From the NCBI GenBank assembly GCA_910579515.1, contig CAJTUV010000006.1, forward strand, positions 1 to 64,000: DNA of 64,000 nucleotides, in the 5' to 3' direction. The DNA comes from an uncultured Hungatella sp. (lineage in GTDB: Bacteria; Bacillota; Clostridia; Lachnospirales; Lachnospiraceae). Under the pieces are notes generated by a model that worked only from the letters and a program-made list of their open reading frames with translations, was not told the origin of the DNA and did not search any database. A program made the position numbers and the translations under genes. Of the stretch, positions 42,013-49,655 are shown piece after piece. Position 1 is the stretch's first letter. Each line of letters opens with the position of its first letter.

Positions 42013-42312
42013 CTATCCCAAGCCTAAAAGCCGTCCAGCAATCATCTGGGAATCCGGCTGATAAACACCTTCTGCAATACTGCTCTTTAGTTCCTGAACC
42101 CGTTCCTGACTGGCGCCGTCGCTAAGCTGGGCAGCAGTTTTGCGTGCCAATATGCGGGCGAAACTTTCATCAGAACCCTGGCTGACCCGAGACTTGCTGA
42201 TATTTACCGTGTCATAATCCCCTTTTGTCTTTCCAGACGCAGGTGTATATTTGCGCTGAGCAGGGACTGCTGTACGATAAGAAGTATTCATGGTCTGAAA
42301 TGTTATATTCAT
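42013..42312 (-). CDS. flgM: Anti-sigma-28 factor FlgM
   Basis: FlgM holds sigma-28 inactive until the hook is complete. The 99-residue protein has a flexible polar N-terminus and the conserved C-terminal sigma-binding helices (RVQELKSSIAEGVYQPDSQMIAGRLL). ATG 42312 is preceded by AGGGAGG; the frame is open 11 codons further upstream without a better site. It is the first gene of the operon and lies 47 bases after a sigma-28-type -10 element. Confidence 0.93.
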   Translation of the reverse strand: MNITFQTMNTSYRTAVPAQRKYTPASGKTKGDYDTVNISKSRVSQGSDESFARILARKTAAQLSDGASQERVQELKSSIAEGVYQPDSQMIAGRLLGLG

Positions 42313-42358
42313 GACGACCTCCCTTCTGAGAACGAACAATAACATTCTATATCTTTAT

Positions 42359-42385
42359 TTATCGGCATTTTTTGTGGAAGAATAA
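42359..42385 (-). promoter_or_regulatory. Sigma-28 (FliA)-type promoter of the flgM operon
   Basis: The minus strand has GCCGATAA at 42366-42359, an exact sigma-28 -10 element. About 15 bases upstream a weak TTAT takes the place of TAAA. The downstream operon encodes late flagellar proteins, which are typical sigma-28 targets. Confidence 0.65.
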
Positions 42386-42441
42386 GCAGAATTTTTTAAC
42401 AATACTTAAAAAAGATGTAAAGATAATGTCAGTTTGGTATC

Positions 42442-42470
42442 TTGTAAAAAAGGGGGAAAACTAATATAAT
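42442..42470 (+). promoter_or_regulatory. Sigma-A-type promoter of the FliK/FlhB-like module
   Basis: TTGTAA (42442-42447) and TATAAT (42465-42470) are separated by 17 bases. The first gene starts about 105 bases downstream. It faces away from the sigma-28 promoter of flgM. Confidence 0.6.
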
Positions 42471-42581
42471 GATATTATGAAACCTGAAGCTGATATGATA
42501 CGGCTAATAATAAACAAAAGCGCGTCGATATTATTTAATAATGTTGTTTCATATTTTATATAGTAAGGGTTTGGAGGATCT

Positions 42582-44015
42582 ATGGCGAACATTTTACAGG
42601 TAACTACGCCGAATTTGAATGCGGAAAACCGGAATATTTTAAATACACAGGACCCAAGACAGGGGGCCAATCAGGCTGTCCGTAATCCGGTGGACCCTAC
42701 CCGTGTTGTCAGAGCAGACGGCAGGGACGGTCAGCAGGCAGGGAATACCACCAAAGATGCTGCATTCAATGTAATCGAGTATGAAAGTAATTATGGGGCT
42801 TTTATAAAAAAGCTGGGAGAAGACGGCCAGCTTGCCAATGCGCTGGAGAGGCTTTTGTTTGCGGGAGCAGCCGGACTCCAGGGTGCGGAGAAGGCTGAGG
42901 TCGGAGCTCTTATAGAGAAGTTTTTGATGTCTGTGCGTATGGATTCTCCACAGGAATTGTTGGAGTTTATGCAGGGACAGAATGACTTACAGGCCAGATT
43001 TGGAGGAGCGTTTTTTGACAAACTGCGCGCCATGATGGCCCAGAACGGCTCAGAGAGTTTAAAAGAGGCTGCTCTGTATTTTTTAAAGGGTTATAATGAT
43101 TATTCTTCAGGGGCTCATCTGTTACAGCAGATGCGTACGCTTATGGGAGATATTGAACTTCTTCTGCTCAGATCTTACCAGAACGAGTTTCGGGAATTGG
43201 CGGATTCTATGGACTGGAACGCGGCAAATGGCGATACGGCGTTAAACGCCGCCATCTTAAATTCCAGACTGATTCCGTTTCTTTCCTCTTATATCTCACG
43301 TGTTCATGACTTTGGAGCAGTCAGAGACGCTGCCATGCTTCTCATTTTCCATGCCGTGCGATATGAAGGCGGGAATGAAGATTATCTGCGCAAACTTTTT
43401 GAGAATATGATGAATAATCGGGATTTTGGACGGTTGTTTAAGGGAGATCCTCAGGCGGAATTAGAGAACCTTTTGCGGGATGGGGCCAAGGATGCCCCCC
43501 GCCCGATGTCGGATTTTGCAGACGGTCTGGCAAATCTGCTTTTAAAGGGTGCCAATGGACGGGCTGGTCTTGAGAATGTTCAGCAGTTTTACAGCATAAT
43601 GAATGGACTTCTGGTGAATGAAAGCGTATATATGCCCCTTCTCCATTTGGTTATTCCATTTCAGTATGAGGAGCATGATGTGGTTTCTGAGATGTGGGTG
43701 GACCCGGATGCGAAAAAGGACAGCGAAGACGAGAGCAGGAAGATTAAAGTCTTTTTAAAGTTTGATATTCAGAATCTAGGTAAGTTCGAACTGACGATGA
43801 TATTACAGGACCATGAGACCAGGATGCATCTTCTTGTTCCGCCGAATCTGGCAAAACAGAATAAGAAGATTGAGACGGCCGTGGGAGAAATTTTAAACAA
43901 GAACGGAATCAGATTCAGCCAGCTTATGGTGCGGGAAAGACTCCGTGACCGGAGAGTGGATGAGGTATTCCCAGAGATACGGGAAAAGGAGAGAACAATC
44001 AATGTCAGAATTTGA
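42582..44015 (+). CDS. FliK/YlqG-like protein of the flagellar region, function unknown
   Basis: The 477-residue protein has a disordered polar N-terminus (about 1-65), a long helical region rich in Leu, Asn and Phe, and a C-terminal beta-rich segment (about 385-450). That segment contains RKIKVFLKFDIQNLGKFEL and ILNKNGIRFSQLMV and resembles the C-terminal domain of hook-length control proteins. Bacillus subtilis YlqG is a similar protein that sits just upstream of the FlhB-like ylqH; the same order is seen here. GTTTGGAGG lies before the ATG. The end overlaps the next gene by 14 bases. It has no Sec signal or membrane segment. Confidence 0.6.
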   Translation: MANILQVTTPNLNAENRNILNTQDPRQGANQAVRNPVDPTRVVRADGRDGQQAGNTTKDAAFNVIEYESNYGAFIKKLGEDGQLANALERLLFAGAAGLQGAEKAEVGALIEKFLMSVRMDSPQELLEFMQGQNDLQARFGGAFFDKLRAMMAQNGSESLKEAALYFLKGYNDYSSGAHLLQQMRTLMGDIELLLLRSYQNEFRELADSMDWNAANGDTALNAAILNSRLIPFLSSYISRVHDFGAVRDAAMLLIFHAVRYEGGNEDYLRKLFENMMNNRDFGRLFKGDPQAELENLLRDGAKDAPRPMSDFADGLANLLLKGANGRAGLENVQQFYSIMNGLLVNESVYMPLLHLVIPFQYEEHDVVSEMWVDPDAKKDSEDESRKIKVFLKFDIQNLGKFELTMILQDHETRMHLLVPPNLAKQNKKIETAVGEILNKNGIRFSQLMVRERLRDRRVDEVFPEIREKERTINVRI

Positions 44016-44349
44016 TGATTTGATGCGGCAGAAAGCCGTTGCACTGAAATACAATCCTGAAAAGAACGGTGCTCCAGTAATCGTCGCCTCAGGCATGGGA
44101 TATCTGGCGGAGAAAATTACAGAAACAGCCCTGGAAGCAGGGGTGCCGGTGTATGAGGATGATTCTCTGGCGACTTTGCTGACTCAGCTTAAACTGGGAG
44201 CAGAGATTCCCACAGAGTTATATCAGGCTATTGTGGATATTTATATCTATTTTTTAGGTTTTGTTCCCCAAAAGGGACAAGAAGAGAATCTGGAAAAGGA
44301 AGAAGGCGAAGAACAAGAAGGCATCCAGAATGCAGCGGCCGGAAGTTAG
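44002..44349 (+). CDS. FlhB C-terminal-domain-like protein (YlqH-like)
   Basis: The 115-residue protein corresponds to the cytoplasmic C-terminal domain of FlhB, the flagellar export substrate-specificity switch, without the membrane part. It has AVALKYNPEKNGAPVIVASG, AEKITETALEAGVPVYEDDSLATLL and a final acidic tail. In FlhB the NPTH motif is where the domain cleaves itself; here the place reads NPEK, so self-cleavage is not expected. ATG 44002 has AAAAGGAGAG upstream. It overlaps the YlqG-like gene and so is probably translated with it. Confidence 0.82.
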   Translation: MSEFDDLMRQKAVALKYNPEKNGAPVIVASGMGYLAEKITETALEAGVPVYEDDSLATLLTQLKLGAEIPTELYQAIVDIYIYFLGFVPQKGQEENLEKEEGEEQEGIQNAAAGS

Positions 44350-44360
44350 GAGGTCATACA

Positions 44361-45734
44361 ATGTTTCGGATTATGAAAAAAAATATAGGATTGATAGTGG
44401 TAACTTTATGTCTTTTACTGGGAATGCCGTTTGAGACATTGGCGGATACAAAACCAATCAAAAGCGTAAGTATAAAGATTTCGTCAAAAGTTGAGGCAGG
44501 AGACAGCCTGCCTGAAATTGGTATCGAAAGCACTTCTGGCGACGGAGTCCAGGTCAGTACAGGCAGCTCATATTATACGATTGTGGATGCAGAGTGGGCC
44601 GATAAAAAGTCGGATGCCACAGCCATTGGCAGTGAGCCGAGGATGACGGTAACATTGGGACCTGAGGATGTAAGCGATCACTATTTTCTGGCTAACTATA
44701 AAAGTTCCAGCGTTAGTGTCAGTGGGGGAACTTTTGTTTCTGCCAGAAGAGACGGAAATAATCTTGTGGTTACGCTTCGGCTGAAGCCTTTAAAGGGCGA
44801 GTATGACTCCCCCCAGGATATCTTTTGGAACGACAGCAATCTGGGTGAGATTCGCTGGGAAGAAGGGGAAAATAAATCAGGATATTACGAGGTCCAGCTT
44901 TTGCGGGACGGGAAAAATGTTCAGAAAATAGAAAAGACCAGTTCTAAAAATTATAATTTCTATCCCTATATGACAAAGGCAGGAGATTATACGGTTAAAA
45001 TCCGGTCCATTCCCGGAACGGATGCGCAAGCCAAATATGGAAAACGAAGCGAGTGGCTGGAGTCTGGAGAGCTACATATTACAGACCGGTATGTGTCTGA
45101 TGGAAAAGGACAGCAGGCCCCCAATTCTACGGCAAAGAAGGGGACCCAGGAAACGGTAGGCTGGTTTAAGGAGCAAAATATATGGAAGTACCGCTATCCA
45201 GACGGAAGAATGTGCATGAACGGCTGGTTTGATATTAACGGCCTGTGGTATTTTTTTGATGGAAATGCAAACATGCTTACAGGATGGATTGAGGTTGGCG
45301 GGCAAAAGTATTATTTAAACCAGGGCGGAGACATGGCTGTGGGCTGGGTTAGACCTGACAATGTCTGGTATTATTTCCGTCCAGAGGCGGAAGGACAATC
45401 TCCGGTTGGTTCTATGGTGTCTTCTGGATGGCGGATTATTAATGGTTATTACTATTATTTTAATCAAGATGGAAGCCTTTATACAGGATGGCTGGAACAG
45501 AATGGAAAATGGTATTATCTCAATGCTCTTGATAACAGTCTTCAGGGCGCGTTGTTCACAGGATGGATCAGGCGAGATGGAAAGACTTATTTTACAGACT
45601 CAAACGGAGAGATGGTGGAAGGCTGGTATGAGATTGACGGACATTGGTACTATTTTTATCCAGGCTCCGGAGAGATGGCTCATGATACACAGATTAATGG
45701 TATGGTGATTAATTCCGATGGTATCTGGCAGTAG
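44361..45734 (+). CDS. Secreted protein with C-terminal cell-wall-binding (choline-binding-type) repeats
   Basis: The 457-residue product has a signal peptide (KKNIGLIVVTLCLLLGMPFETLA). A beta-rich N-terminal region spans about 30-255. At least seven Trp/Tyr/Gly repeats follow, such as GWFDINGLWYFFDGNANM and GWLEQNGKWYYLNAL. These repeats bind teichoic acid or other wall polymers in related proteins. There is no catalytic domain that I recognise. TTAGGAGGTC lies before the ATG, 11 bases after the FlhB-like gene. The next gene encodes a similar protein. A structural role in the envelope is likely. Confidence 0.8.
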   Translation: MFRIMKKNIGLIVVTLCLLLGMPFETLADTKPIKSVSIKISSKVEAGDSLPEIGIESTSGDGVQVSTGSSYYTIVDAEWADKKSDATAIGSEPRMTVTLGPEDVSDHYFLANYKSSSVSVSGGTFVSARRDGNNLVVTLRLKPLKGEYDSPQDIFWNDSNLGEIRWEEGENKSGYYEVQLLRDGKNVQKIEKTSSKNYNFYPYMTKAGDYTVKIRSIPGTDAQAKYGKRSEWLESGELHITDRYVSDGKGQQAPNSTAKKGTQETVGWFKEQNIWKYRYPDGRMCMNGWFDINGLWYFFDGNANMLTGWIEVGGQKYYLNQGGDMAVGWVRPDNVWYYFRPEAEGQSPVGSMVSSGWRIINGYYYYFNQDGSLYTGWLEQNGKWYYLNALDNSLQGALFTGWIRRDGKTYFTDSNGEMVEGWYEIDGHWYYFYPGSGEMAHDTQINGMVINSDGIWQ

Positions 45735-45803
45735 CTAGTGTCTTGAGCGCATGATATCTGGTAAAACTTTTAAGGACACCAGAGGAAAGAAAGGAAAAGC
45801 AGG

Positions 45804-47003
45804 ATGGTGATCAGGAAGATGTGGAAGGATATAAAAAGAGTGGCGGCTGTATGCTGCTTTTGTATGATTGTGGTTATGGTTCTGGGAGGAAGGATGGAGA
45901 CGTACGGCGCTGAATCCAGTGTCATAGAGAGTGTAACAGTTACGTTTAAAACCACTTTTGGCGATCAGGGCGAAATTCCTGATCCGGTGGTGACAGTCGG
46001 CAACGGCTGTTCTTTAGTGGATATTCAGTACAATACAAGCTATGATAAATGGAAGCCCGGAAAAAAGGTACGGGCAGAGATTACCATAGAAGCAGAAAAT
46101 GGAAAACTGTTTCCCGCGTCTTTAAACAGGAGCCAGTGCAAGGTGACCGGCGCCGATTTTGTGTCAGCCAGAGCGTTGGGAGACAGTCAGCTTCAGGTAA
46201 AAGTAGATTACAGGCCGGTAAGTGTTTTGGGAAATACAGGAAATGCCGGATGGAGCAACTCTCATGCAAATCGGGCCGTTTGGGAACCTGTTCCCTATGC
46301 GCCCGGATATTCTTTGGTTTTGTATGGCGACAATAAGTCTGTGAAAAGGATGACGGTTCAGACCAATTATGCGGACTTAAACGAGTATATTAAGGATGAC
46401 GGAAAAACTTATTATTATGAGGTGAAAGCGATTCCTGTTTCGTCAGAAGATAAAAAGTATTTAAAAGAAGGCGATTTTATTTCTTCTACAGAACAGGAAT
46501 TGAACTGGGAAGAGATCGATGCCAGAGACGGCGGCGAGCTGAAGGGAAACAATTATGTCATGCCCAATGGAAACAAAGAGGTAAACAGCTGGAAGAAAAT
46601 TTCTGACAGATGGTATTATTTTGATCAGAATGGGAATATGGTGAAGGGCTGGCTGTTTAAAGACGGCTATTGGTATTATATGGATCAAAGCGGCGTTATG
46701 AAAACAGGGTGGCTTGATTTGTCCTCAGAGTGGCGGTTTTACTTGTCCCCAACCGGCGAGATGCAGATCGGCTGGGTTCAGTTAGGGCCGGGAGTGTGGT
46801 ATTACATGAATCAGGACGGATATATGCAGAGGGGATGGATCTTTGTTGACAATCAGTGGCATTATATGGGAACGGACGGAAAGATGCAGTTTGGCTGGGT
46901 TCAGGTAGGAGATAAACAGTATTATCTTAATGGAGACGGAACCATGGCAGCCAATACTGTAGTAGATGGACGGTATTTGGGGCCTGATGGAGCGGCGCAA
47001 TAA
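45804..47003 (+). CDS. Secreted protein with cell-wall-binding repeats, paralogue of the preceding gene
   Basis: The 399-residue product has a signal peptide (residues about 10-35, with CCFCMIVVMVLGGRMETYGA). A beta-rich region to about 245 shares patterns with the preceding protein, such as FVSAR followed by a LQVKV-type strand. Six or so wall-binding repeats follow, such as GWLFKDGYWYYMDQSGVM and GWIFVDNQWHYMGTDGKM. It likely arose by tandem duplication. The start ATG has AAAGGAAAAGCAGG upstream. No enzyme domain is seen. Confidence 0.8.
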   Translation: MVIRKMWKDIKRVAAVCCFCMIVVMVLGGRMETYGAESSVIESVTVTFKTTFGDQGEIPDPVVTVGNGCSLVDIQYNTSYDKWKPGKKVRAEITIEAENGKLFPASLNRSQCKVTGADFVSARALGDSQLQVKVDYRPVSVLGNTGNAGWSNSHANRAVWEPVPYAPGYSLVLYGDNKSVKRMTVQTNYADLNEYIKDDGKTYYYEVKAIPVSSEDKKYLKEGDFISSTEQELNWEEIDARDGGELKGNNYVMPNGNKEVNSWKKISDRWYYFDQNGNMVKGWLFKDGYWYYMDQSGVMKTGWLDLSSEWRFYLSPTGEMQIGWVQLGPGVWYYMNQDGYMQRGWIFVDNQWHYMGTDGKMQFGWVQVGDKQYYLNGDGTMAANTVVDGRYLGPDGAAQ

Positions 47004-47007
47004 GGAT

Positions 47008-47036
47008 TAGACATTTTTAAAGAAACGTGGTATGAT
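47008..47036 (+). promoter_or_regulatory. Probable promoter of the lytic transglycosylase gene
   Basis: TAGACA and TATGAT are separated by 17 bases, 35 bases before the start codon. Confidence 0.5.
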
Positions 47037-47071
47037 GAGAATAGAATGATGAAAAAGAGGAATGGGAAACT

Positions 47072-47887
47072 ATGGGATTGGTGACAAGCGTCGTTGACCT
47101 GGAAGGGATTAAGAGTCAATATAGCAAACCTTCTCAGTCAGAGAAGGTAAATGAGAGTTTTAAGAGTGTGCTGAAAGATAAGTTTAGCAATAGCACAGAG
47201 AGTATGGATGCTATTTTTGAGGAGGCCTCCTCCCGGTTTGGAGTTTCTGTGGATTTGATAAAGTCAGTTGCTAAGGCTGAATCTAATTTTAACACAAAAG
47301 CGGTTTCCAAGGCTGGTGCGATTGGCGTGATGCAGCTTATGCCTGCCACCGCCAGGAACCTTGGAGTGACAGACCCTTATGATGCAAGGCAGAATATTAT
47401 GGGGGGAACCAAGTATTTAAAAGAGAATCTGGACCGGTTTGGCGGGGATGTAAGTTTGGCATTGGCTGCATATAATGCAGGACCAAACAGCGTTCAGAAA
47501 TATGGAGGAATTCCTCCATATAAGGAAACTCAGAATTATGTAAAGACAGTTCTGTCTTATATGAATGGTTCTCCGATTTATTCAGGGAAAACGGTTAACA
47601 GTAGCAGCAACAGTCAGTACAGCCAGCTGGCAGGACTGTATGGAATGGGAACAACAGGTACATATGGAAGCGGGCTTTCGTCTTCTAATCAGCTTCTTGG
47701 TTTATATGGAGGCGCATATGGTTCTTCCAGCAGTATGTTGACATCGCTTTTAAGCAGCGCTGCAGTGTCTGACGACGGAGGGGATACCATATCACTCAGC
47801 AAGGAAAGCTTTTCCAGCTTGATAGAGATTCTGCGGTTACAGATGATGATGAATGCCAGCAGAGAAATTGGAAGCATATCTATATAG
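47072..47887 (+). CDS. Lytic transglycosylase (SLT domain)
   Basis: The 271-residue protein cuts the glycan strands of peptidoglycan. The SLT domain (about residues 48-170) has the catalytic Glu in SVAKAESNFNTKAVS, the GAIGVMQLMPATA motif and LALAAYNAGPNSVQKYGGIPP. The N-terminus lacks a Sec signal, which suggests export by the flagellar system or action by another route. A Ser/Gly/Tyr-rich C-terminal third is probably disordered. Its place in a flagellum-linked gene run suggests that it opens the wall for rod or hook passage; this is inference. Confidence 0.85.
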   Translation: MGLVTSVVDLEGIKSQYSKPSQSEKVNESFKSVLKDKFSNSTESMDAIFEEASSRFGVSVDLIKSVAKAESNFNTKAVSKAGAIGVMQLMPATARNLGVTDPYDARQNIMGGTKYLKENLDRFGGDVSLALAAYNAGPNSVQKYGGIPPYKETQNYVKTVLSYMNGSPIYSGKTVNSSSNSQYSQLAGLYGMGTTGTYGSGLSSSNQLLGLYGGAYGSSSSMLTSLLSSAAVSDDGGDTISLSKESFSSLIEILRLQMMMNASREIGSISI

Positions 47888-47915
47888 AAGACAGGAAGAA
47901 AAGGAGGGGCAAGCT

Positions 47916-48539
47916 GTGAAACTGAAAAGCTGCAATAACTGCATGGTTTATGGGACAGACAACAAGCCTCTGTCCAGAGCCAGAGTTGTAGTGCAAAACG
48001 ACGAGAAAATCCTTCTGTTTTTCAGCAATTATAAATTGCGCAGCGTCAGATTTAAGACGGTGGTAGATTTTTATGACAATCAACAGGGGTTGATTCGCTG
48101 CTATTGTGAGCTGGTGATTAAAAAAAATACATTTTCCACTCAGGTTACGGAACCATGGATGGCAGATTGCGACGTTTTGGAAACGTATGAGGTGTTCCAG
48201 CGGCAAAAAGATTTACGAGAAAAGGTGCATATGCCTGTAGATGCTACGACAGAGTATGGGCAGGCGTTTTCTGGAACAGTTCAAAATATTAGTGCAGGCG
48301 GAATCTTTTTGGTCACTGCCCAGCCGCTGAAGGTGGGGGCGCGTTTTTGGTTTGACTATCGGTTTGAAGGCGAGAAGTGCCAAATTAAGGCAAAGATTCT
48401 GCGTGTGAAGCCTATGACCGGCGGCTATGGTTATGGATGTCAGTTTTATGGTCTGACCAATGATGCAGAGAAGGCTGTTCGAAAGTATGTATTCCAGAAA
48501 CAGTTGGAGAGACAGAGACAGGCAGGGAAGAGATCATAG
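47916..48539 (+). CDS. PilZ-domain protein
   Basis: The 207-residue protein has an N-terminal YcgR-like half and a C-terminal PilZ domain (about residues 95-205) with FSGTVQNISAGGIFLV as the NxSxxG element. The first part of the c-di-GMP motif reads QRQKDLR, so one Arg of the usual RxxxR is Gln. Binding may be weak or lost. The start is a GTG with AAGGAGGGG eight bases upstream; an in-frame ATG at 47853 lies inside the previous gene. PilZ proteins next to flagellar genes usually adjust motility. The stop overlaps the next start. Confidence 0.8.
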   Translation: MKLKSCNNCMVYGTDNKPLSRARVVVQNDEKILLFFSNYKLRSVRFKTVVDFYDNQQGLIRCYCELVIKKNTFSTQVTEPWMADCDVLETYEVFQRQKDLREKVHMPVDATTEYGQAFSGTVQNISAGGIFLVTAQPLKVGARFWFDYRFEGEKCQIKAKILRVKPMTGGYGYGCQFYGLTNDAEKAVRKYVFQKQLERQRQAGKRS

Positions 48540-49624
48540 TGAAGATAAATCTAGTAATGATCGTTAAAAATGAGGAGCGTTCCCTAAAACGATGTCTGTC
48601 AGCGGCAAAGCCGCTGGTGGATGAAATGATTGTGGTGGACACAGGCTCTTCGGACCAAACCATAGAGATTGCAAGACAGATGGGGGCGGCAGTTTGGGAG
48701 TTTCCCTGGACGGGGGATTTCTCAGCCGCCCGTAATTTTGCTCTTCAGTATTCCGATGCAGACTGGAATCTGATCTTGGACGGGGATGAGTATGTAAGGG
48801 AGTGCAGCAGAGCAAAGCTTGAGAAGGCGCTTGGCAGTAGGAAAGGAAAATGGCTGGGAGGAATCACAAGATATGATTCCTATGAGGATCAAGATGGGAT
48901 CAATCAGAGCACTTCGGTGCTTCCAAGAGTGCTTCCGAAAGGAGTCGGTTATACAGGGCTGATTCATGAACAGCCAGAGGGACACCTCCCCTGTTACTCT
49001 GTTCCTCTTGTTGCAGACCACGATGGCTATCTATACACGAATAAGGGAGAGAGAAATCTGCCTTATCTGGAAAGAGCGGTGAGAGAGTATCCTGGGGATG
49101 GATATTATCAATTTCAACTTGCTTCTACTTTAAGAAATCTAAAAAGACTGGAGGAGAGCCTTCCCTGGTTTGAACGTTTTTATGAGGTTACTGGCAGGAA
49201 AGAAACCTACAGGGCAGGAGGTGTGGTCCTTTTTCTATATACCCTATTGGACTTGGAAACAAGAGAGCATCTTGACAGGGCAGCGCAGATTATAGAGAAA
49301 GAAGAACCCTTTTTAGGGGGATGGTCGGATTTTTGTTTTGTGTGCGGTTTGTTCTATATGAAGCGGGTTTTGTCAGATGTGAACCGCTATATCGGACTGC
49401 TTCCCAATATTGAGCGTTGTTATTTAAGGTGTTTAAGCCTGGGCGAGCGGCCGGAGGCCGGAGGCGTTGTGGGGACGGGGTCTTTTAAGGCGGCCTATAA
49501 TCTGGGGGCATGGTATGAGGTGTCTGGCCAGGGTGAACAGGCGCTTAAGTATTACAAGATAGCGGCAGAGCAGGGATATGGACCTGCCAGTGAGAGACTA
49601 AGAGAGGTTATATCATCAATGTAA
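48539..49624 (+). CDS. Family 2 glycosyltransferase
   Basis: The 361-residue protein has the GT-A fold of family 2: an opening INLVMIVKNEERSLKRCL, VVDTGSSDQTIEIA, and the metal-binding DGDEYV. The C-terminal half contains helical TPR-like repeats, ending in EQALKYYKIAAEQGYGPASER, a Sel1-like unit. It starts with GTG overlapping the PilZ stop, so the two are coupled. Its location near flagellar genes suggests glycosylation of flagellin or a wall protein, which is inference. Confidence 0.85.
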   Translation: MKINLVMIVKNEERSLKRCLSAAKPLVDEMIVVDTGSSDQTIEIARQMGAAVWEFPWTGDFSAARNFALQYSDADWNLILDGDEYVRECSRAKLEKALGSRKGKWLGGITRYDSYEDQDGINQSTSVLPRVLPKGVGYTGLIHEQPEGHLPCYSVPLVADHDGYLYTNKGERNLPYLERAVREYPGDGYYQFQLASTLRNLKRLEESLPWFERFYEVTGRKETYRAGGVVLFLYTLLDLETREHLDRAAQIIEKEEPFLGGWSDFCFVCGLFYMKRVLSDVNRYIGLLPNIERCYLRCLSLGERPEAGGVVGTGSFKAAYNLGAWYEVSGQGEQALKYYKIAAEQGYGPASERLREVISSM

Positions 49625-49655
49625 AAAGAGCATCCGAAAATGGATGCTCTTTTTT
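49623..49655. terminator. Bidirectional terminator
   Basis: GAGCATCC and GGATGCTC form an eight-base stem flanked by AAAAA and TTTTTT, so it can stop transcription in both directions between two convergent genes. Confidence 0.9.

Noticed and set aside
45160..45730. Repeated sequence blocks that might suggest a CRISPR or DNA satellite
   Set aside because: The periodicity is at protein level, from wall-binding repeats of about 20 residues, and DNA copies are diverged; there are no identical repeats with spacers.
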